This document shows, in pieces, positions 60,471 through 64,000 of a DNA stretch of 64,000 nucleotides. Numbering within the stretch: the stretch's first letter is position 1; every line of letters starts with the position of its first letter. The position numbers and the translations under genes are program-made. Where the stretch lies: the NCBI GenBank assembly GCA_031178065.1, contig JAPSJS010000005.1:35932-99931 (forward strand). The letters run 5' to 3'. Source of the stretch: Altererythrobacter sp. (GTDB taxonomy: Bacteria > Pseudomonadota > Alphaproteobacteria > Sphingomonadales > Sphingomonadaceae). The notes under the pieces are model-generated. The model had not been told where the DNA came from and ran no database searches. It saw only the letters and a program-made list of their open reading frames with translations.

Positions 60471-61877
60471 ATGGCATTCAAGGGTCTGAGCCCGATCGTC
60501 TATGGTGGCCGCGAGGTCTGGCCGCTCATCGAGGGCGGCAAGGGCGTCTCCGCGACCAATCACGCGAGCTCGGGCGCATGGGCGGCCGCGGGCGGGGTTG
60601 GCACCGTCAGCGCGGTTAATGCTGACAGCTACGACGCCGAAGGCAAGATCATCCCGCAGATCTATGATCAGCTCACTCGCAAGGAACGGCACGAGCAACT
60701 CGTCCGCTATGCCATTGATGGCGCCGCCGAACAGGTGAAACGCGCCTACGAGGTTTCGGGCGGCCAGGGCGCGATCAACATCAACGTGCTGTGGGAAATG
60801 GGCGGCGCGCAACAGGTGCTGGAAGGCGTTCTCGAACGCACCAGGGGCCTCGTCACCGGCGTCACCTGCGGCGCGGGCATGCCCTACAAGCTGGCGGAGA
60901 TCGCCGCGCGCTTCAACGTCAGCTATCTGCCGATAATCAGCTCCGCGCGCGCCTTCCGCGCGCTCTGGAAGCGCAGCTACCACAAAGTGAGTGAGCTGAT
61001 GGCTGCAGTGGTTTACGAGGACCCGTGGCTCGCCGGCGGGCACAACGGCCTGTCAAACGCCGAAGACCCGACCAAGCCCGAAGACCCATATCCGCGGGTT
61101 AAGGCGCTGCGCGATACGATGCGCGCCGAAGGGGTGAGCGAAGACGTGCCGATCGTCATGGCCGGAGGCGTCTGGTTCCTGCGCGAGTGGGACGACTGGA
61201 TCGACAACCCCGAGCTCGGCAAGATCGCCTTCCAGTTCGGCACGCGCCCGCTGCTGACCGAGGAAAGCCCGATCCCGCAAGGCTGGAAGGACATGCTCCG
61301 CACGATCGAGCCGGGCGACGTTCTGCTGCACAAGTTCTCGCCCACCGGGTTCTATTCGTCCGCTGTCAAGAACCCGTTCCTGTGGGACCTCATCCATCGC
61401 AGCGAGCGGCAGATCCCCTATTCGAAGGTCGAGGCGGGTGAGCACACGGTGCAGCTCGACGTCGGCATCAAGGGCAAGAACTTCTGGGTCACGCCCAAGG
61501 ACCGCGAGCGCGCGCGGGGCTGGGTGGCCGAAGGCTTTACCGAGGCACTCAAGACCCCCGACGATACGGTCGTCTTCGTCACGCCGGAAAGCCGCGCCGA
61601 GATCCGCAAGGACCAGGCCGATTGCATGGGCTGCCTTTCACACTGCGGGTTCTCGTCGTGGAAGGACCACGACGATTACACCACCGGCCGCCTCGCCGAT
61701 CCGCGCAGCTTCTGCATCCAGAAGACCCTGCAGGACATCGCCCACGGCGGCCCGGTCGAACAGAACCTCGCCTTCGCGGGCCACGCGGCTTATCGCTTCA
61801 AGCAGGACCCGTTCTACTCGAACAACTTCACGCCGACGGTGAAGCAGTTGGTCGACCGTATCCTGACCGGGGATTGA
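60471..61877 (+). CDS. NAD(P)H-dependent flavin oxidoreductase (nitronate monooxygenase-like) with Cys-rich C-terminus
   Basis: A 468-residue TIM-barrel flavoprotein of the 2-nitropropane dioxygenase family: VTCGAGMPYKLAEIAARF, PIISSARAFRALWKR and PIVMAGGVWF with AFQFGTRPLL for FMN phosphate binding. Near the C-terminus lies ADCMGCLSHCGFSSW, three Cys in eight residues, plus a later SFCIQKTL, a feature not found in ordinary nitronate monooxygenases. The substrate is unknown. A hairpin follows. Confidence 0.82.
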   Translation: MAFKGLSPIVYGGREVWPLIEGGKGVSATNHASSGAWAAAGGVGTVSAVNADSYDAEGKIIPQIYDQLTRKERHEQLVRYAIDGAAEQVKRAYEVSGGQGAININVLWEMGGAQQVLEGVLERTRGLVTGVTCGAGMPYKLAEIAARFNVSYLPIISSARAFRALWKRSYHKVSELMAAVVYEDPWLAGGHNGLSNAEDPTKPEDPYPRVKALRDTMRAEGVSEDVPIVMAGGVWFLREWDDWIDNPELGKIAFQFGTRPLLTEESPIPQGWKDMLRTIEPGDVLLHKFSPTGFYSSAVKNPFLWDLIHRSERQIPYSKVEAGEHTVQLDVGIKGKNFWVTPKDRERARGWVAEGFTEALKTPDDTVVFVTPESRAEIRKDQADCMGCLSHCGFSSWKDHDDYTTGRLADPRSFCIQKTLQDIAHGGPVEQNLAFAGHAAYRFKQDPFYSNNFTPTVKQLVDRILTGD

Positions 61878-61881
61878 TAGG

Positions 61882-61909
61882 CGTCATCCCAGCGCAAGCC
61901 GGGATGACG
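61882..61909. terminator. palindrome between convergent genes (CGTCATCCC...GGGATGACG)
   Basis: CGTCATCCC (61882-61890) pairs perfectly with GGGATGACG (61901-61909) around AGCGCAAGCC. It lies four bases after one stop and five before the other, so it can act as a bidirectional terminator. It shares its core with the degraded repeat at 1337-1426. Confidence 0.7.
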
Positions 61910-61913
61910 TAAA

Positions 61914-62930
61914 TCAAACCAGCGCTTCCAACACCTGGTCCGGCGGGCGGTGCCCGTCGGCCCAGAAGCGGATGTTGGCGATCACCTTCTCGCCCGATGC
62001 CTCGCGGCCCTCGATGGTGGCGCTGCCGATATGCGGCTGCGCGATGACGTTCGGCAATGCGATCAACCGCGGGTCGACGTTGGGCTCCTCGGGAAAGACG
62101 TCGAGGCCAGCGCCGCCCAGATAGCCGCTCTCGAGCGCATCGATCATTGCCTCGTAATCGACGAGGTCCGCGCGCGCTGTATTGATCAGCGCCGCCCCGG
62201 GTTTCATCAGGGCGATGCGCCGCGCGTCGATCAGCCCGCGCGTCCCCGCGGTTGCCGGGCAGTGCAGCGTGACGATGTCCGAATCCGCCAGAAGCGTATC
62301 GAGATCTTCGACGTACTCGGCTCCGAACATCGATTCGACCGCGGGGGGAAGGCGATGGCGGTTGTGATAGCGGATCTGCAGGCCGAAGGCGCGGGCCCGG
62401 AACGCGACGGCCTGGCCGATGCGGCCCATGCCGACGATCCCCAGCACTTTACCGCCCAGCGTGCGACCGAGCATCGCCAGCGGCGCCCAGCCGGTCCAGC
62501 GCCCCTGTCGGATCAATGCGGTGCCTTCGCGCAGACGGCGCGGCACACCGATGATCAGCGCCATCGTGAGATCCGCAGTGTCTTCAGTGAAAACGCCGGG
62601 GGTGTTAGTCACCAGGATCTTGCGTGTGGCCGCTGCGGCGAGGTCGATGTGATCGGTGCCCGCGCCGAAGCTGGCGATCAGACCGAGCCTTTCGCCAGCT
62701 TGGGCGATCAGTTCCGCATCAATGCGGTCGGTGACGGTGGGGACGAGCACGTCGCACTCGCGCATCGCCGCGGCGAGTTCGTCCCGCTTCATCGGCAGAT
62801 CGTTGCGGTTGAGACGCGTTTCGAACAGCTCCTCCATCCGCGCTTCGATCGAGGGCAGCAGGTGCCGTGTCACGATGACCCGGGGCTTGCCCGCCACGCG
62901 CCGATTCGCAATCTCTCCCACGTTGTCCAT
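61914..62930 (-). CDS. D-isomer-specific 2-hydroxyacid dehydrogenase
   Basis: A 338-residue NAD(P)-linked dehydrogenase. The cofactor loop is LGIVGMGRIGQAVAFRA, catalytic Arg in INTARADLVDYE, Glu in LDVFPEEPNVDP and His in NVIAQPHIGSATIEGR. It resembles glyoxylate/hydroxypyruvate reductases. The PTVTDRID segment is typical of this group. The physiological substrate is uncertain. Confidence 0.9.
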   Translation of the reverse strand: MDNVGEIANRRVAGKPRVIVTRHLLPSIEARMEELFETRLNRNDLPMKRDELAAAMRECDVLVPTVTDRIDAELIAQAGERLGLIASFGAGTDHIDLAAAATRKILVTNTPGVFTEDTADLTMALIIGVPRRLREGTALIRQGRWTGWAPLAMLGRTLGGKVLGIVGMGRIGQAVAFRARAFGLQIRYHNRHRLPPAVESMFGAEYVEDLDTLLADSDIVTLHCPATAGTRGLIDARRIALMKPGAALINTARADLVDYEAMIDALESGYLGGAGLDVFPEEPNVDPRLIALPNVIAQPHIGSATIEGREASGEKVIANIRFWADGHRPPDQVLEALV

Positions 62931-63022
62931 AGATGCCGCGCTAGGATGGCCGGTGCGCCGCGGTCAAGCCGCGTGCGAGACGGCTTGAAGCGGGGGTGCC
63001 CGACGATTTAAGGGTGGAACCC

Positions 63023-63493
63023 ATGCGCAGCTTCATCCTCGCCGCCGTTCTCGCCCTATTCTCCGTCGTTTCCGTGCCCGCCGCGGCGCAGGAGCGCGAG
63101 GTCCCCTACTGGGCGACCGTTGGGACGACCAAGCTCAACATGCGCGTGGGGCCGAGCGTCAACTACCGGATCGCCTGGGTCTACAAGCGCGAGGGGCTGC
63201 CGGTGAAAGTGGTCCGTGTGGTCGACGGATGGCGCCTGATCCGCGATCACGACGGCGCGGAAGGCTGGGTGGTGGCCCGCCTCCTCGACGCCGACCGCGG
63301 CGCCATCGTGGTGGGGGAGGGCCTGGCGTCCCTGCGGGAGGCGCCCTCCGACAATGCCAAGCTCAGGTGGAATGCCGAGCCCGGAGTAATTGGCAAGCTA
63401 GGCGAGTGCGAGAACGGCTGGTGCAGCTTCGACGTCGACGGACGGGTGGGCTGGGTCAGGGCCGAACGCCTATGGGGCGCGGGCGAACCCTAG
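63023..63493 (+). CDS. secreted bacterial SH3-domain protein
   Basis: A 156-residue protein with a signal peptide ending near VPAAAQ. Two SH3-like repeats (PF06347-type) follow: TTKLNMRVGPSVNYRIAW with GWRLIRDHDGAEGWV, and then GEGLASLREAPSDN with GWCSFDVDGRVGWVRAE. Such proteins bind cell-wall peptides or partner proteins in the periplasm. ATG 63023 is preceded by AAGGGTGGAA. Confidence 0.85.
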   Translation: MRSFILAAVLALFSVVSVPAAAQEREVPYWATVGTTKLNMRVGPSVNYRIAWVYKREGLPVKVVRVVDGWRLIRDHDGAEGWVVARLLDADRGAIVVGEGLASLREAPSDNAKLRWNAEPGVIGKLGECENGWCSFDVDGRVGWVRAERLWGAGEP

Positions 63494-63583
63494 AAACCGG
63501 CCCCCGCTGGCATGAATTGAGGCTTGCCTAGCCGCGCGGGCGCAGCCAAGCTCGGTTGCGAAACGCAACGCTTGGGAGGGTGC

Positions 63584-64000
63584 ATGGATTTCCAGACAAT
63601 CAGGTTCGCGGTGGACGAGCGCGTCGCTACGATCACGCTGAACCGGCCCGAGCGGCTCAACGCCTGCTCACTGGAAATGGCGGACGAGATGCTGATGGCG
63701 CTCGACCATCTCGGCGATGCCCGCGTGCTGGTGCTCACGAGCGAGGGGCGAGCGTTCTGCTCGGGCGCGGATCTCGCTGCGCGCGGCGACCGGCCGGTGA
63801 CGGGTGCGCAGGGCAGCTACATGGCGCTGACCGAGAAATACAACCCGCTAATGATGAAGCTCGCGCGGCTGGACGTGCCGATCGTCTGTGCCGTCAACGG
63901 TCCGGCGGCGGGCATCGGCTGCTCGATCGCGCTGGCAGGCGATTTCGTGATTGCGGGCGCGAGCGCCTATTTCCTGCAGGCATTCGTCAACATCGGCCTC
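63584..64000 (+). CDS. enoyl-CoA hydratase/isomerase family protein (truncated at window end)
   Basis: The first 139 codons of a crotonase-fold protein: MDFQTIRFAVDERVATITLN, with oxyanion-hole segments AFCSGADLAARG and NGPAAGIGCSIALAGDF. GGGAGG lies five bases upstream of the ATG. The reading frame is open to the last base, so the C-terminal half lies outside the window. Whether it is a hydratase or isomerase cannot be told from this half. Confidence 0.9.
   Translation, partial: MDFQTIRFAVDERVATITLNRPERLNACSLEMADEMLMALDHLGDARVLVLTSEGRAFCSGADLAARGDRPVTGAQGSYMALTEKYNPLMMKLARLDVPIVCAVNGPAAGIGCSIALAGDFVIAGASAYFLQAFVNIGL

Noticed and set aside
1..64000. CRISPR arrays, tRNA or rRNA genes, insertion sequences, prophage
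   Set aside because: No spaced direct repeats, tRNA-like folds or transposase/integrase frames were recognised on either strand.

Overview
The window is high-GC alphaproteobacterial chromosome. Gene content and order point to Sphingomonadales, probably an Erythrobacteraceae-like genome: a cox operon of the coxB-coxA-ctaB-small ORF-ctaG-coxC-DUF983-surf1 type, a pyrE-pdxJ-acpS-lepB operon, an alanine/lysine-rich L21 tail, entericidin and plant-type GshA. Lineage is inferred from content, not from a search. No rRNA, tRNA, CRISPR array, prophage or transposase was recognised. Genes are tightly packed, with many 1-8 base overlaps (ATGA, GTGA, TGATG).

Layout. 1-5200: end of a probable beta-helix protein with its diheme cytochrome partner, an Asp/Glu-racemase homologue, dgt, an SDR-like protein, an ABA4-like membrane protein and a DUF938 methyltransferase. 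5200-9600: an unlisted entericidin, a small membrane protein, CpaF, an O-antigen-ligase-like protein and a RHH/PIN toxin-antitoxin pair with palindromes against its start codon. 9590-17070: glmS, then an accessory stretch with three broken genes (frameshifted SDR, frameshifted 2OG-Fe(II) oxygenase, remnant of ada), an AraC regulator and an ECF42-type sigma factor beside its DGPF/YCII partner. 17074-24314: purSQ, a lipid-kinase-like protein, and the minus-strand run pyrE-pdxJ-acpS-lepB-AI2E-DUF3089-ruvX.

24499-30857 is the aa3-type cytochrome c oxidase structural and assembly operon; the gap before ctaB holds three hairpins, the last a textbook terminator whose 3' arm carries the ctaB Shine-Dalgarno. 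A DUF1428/SRPBCC/ArsR cassette lies between surf1 and thrC. 33647-36771: a methyltransferase, folB, rplU and rpmA. 36974-40146: an acetyltransferase and a TetR regulator with two paralogous PF10118 proteins whose conserved residues look like a ferritin-type diiron site, plus a large dyad operator. 40130-49395: ygfZ, pyrC, rarD, a glycine-zipper protein, astD, selO, a hydrolase and a glycosyltransferase. 49526-64000: an anchored TPR-like protein, bamB with a 21-bp tandem duplication in its signal peptide, an ICMT-like membrane protein, gshA, rsmE, a class A PBP, a peroxiredoxin, prfB, a lipoprotein methyltransferase, a Cys-rich flavin oxidoreductase, a 2-hydroxyacid dehydrogenase, an SH3 protein and a truncated enoyl-CoA hydratase.

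Most of the window is conserved housekeeping. The points most worth following up are the PF10118/TetR module with a diiron-like signature, the ctaB leader hairpin, the ECF42 promoter, the two apparently leaderless regulators with operators at the start codon, and the decaying DNA-alkylation-repair locus.
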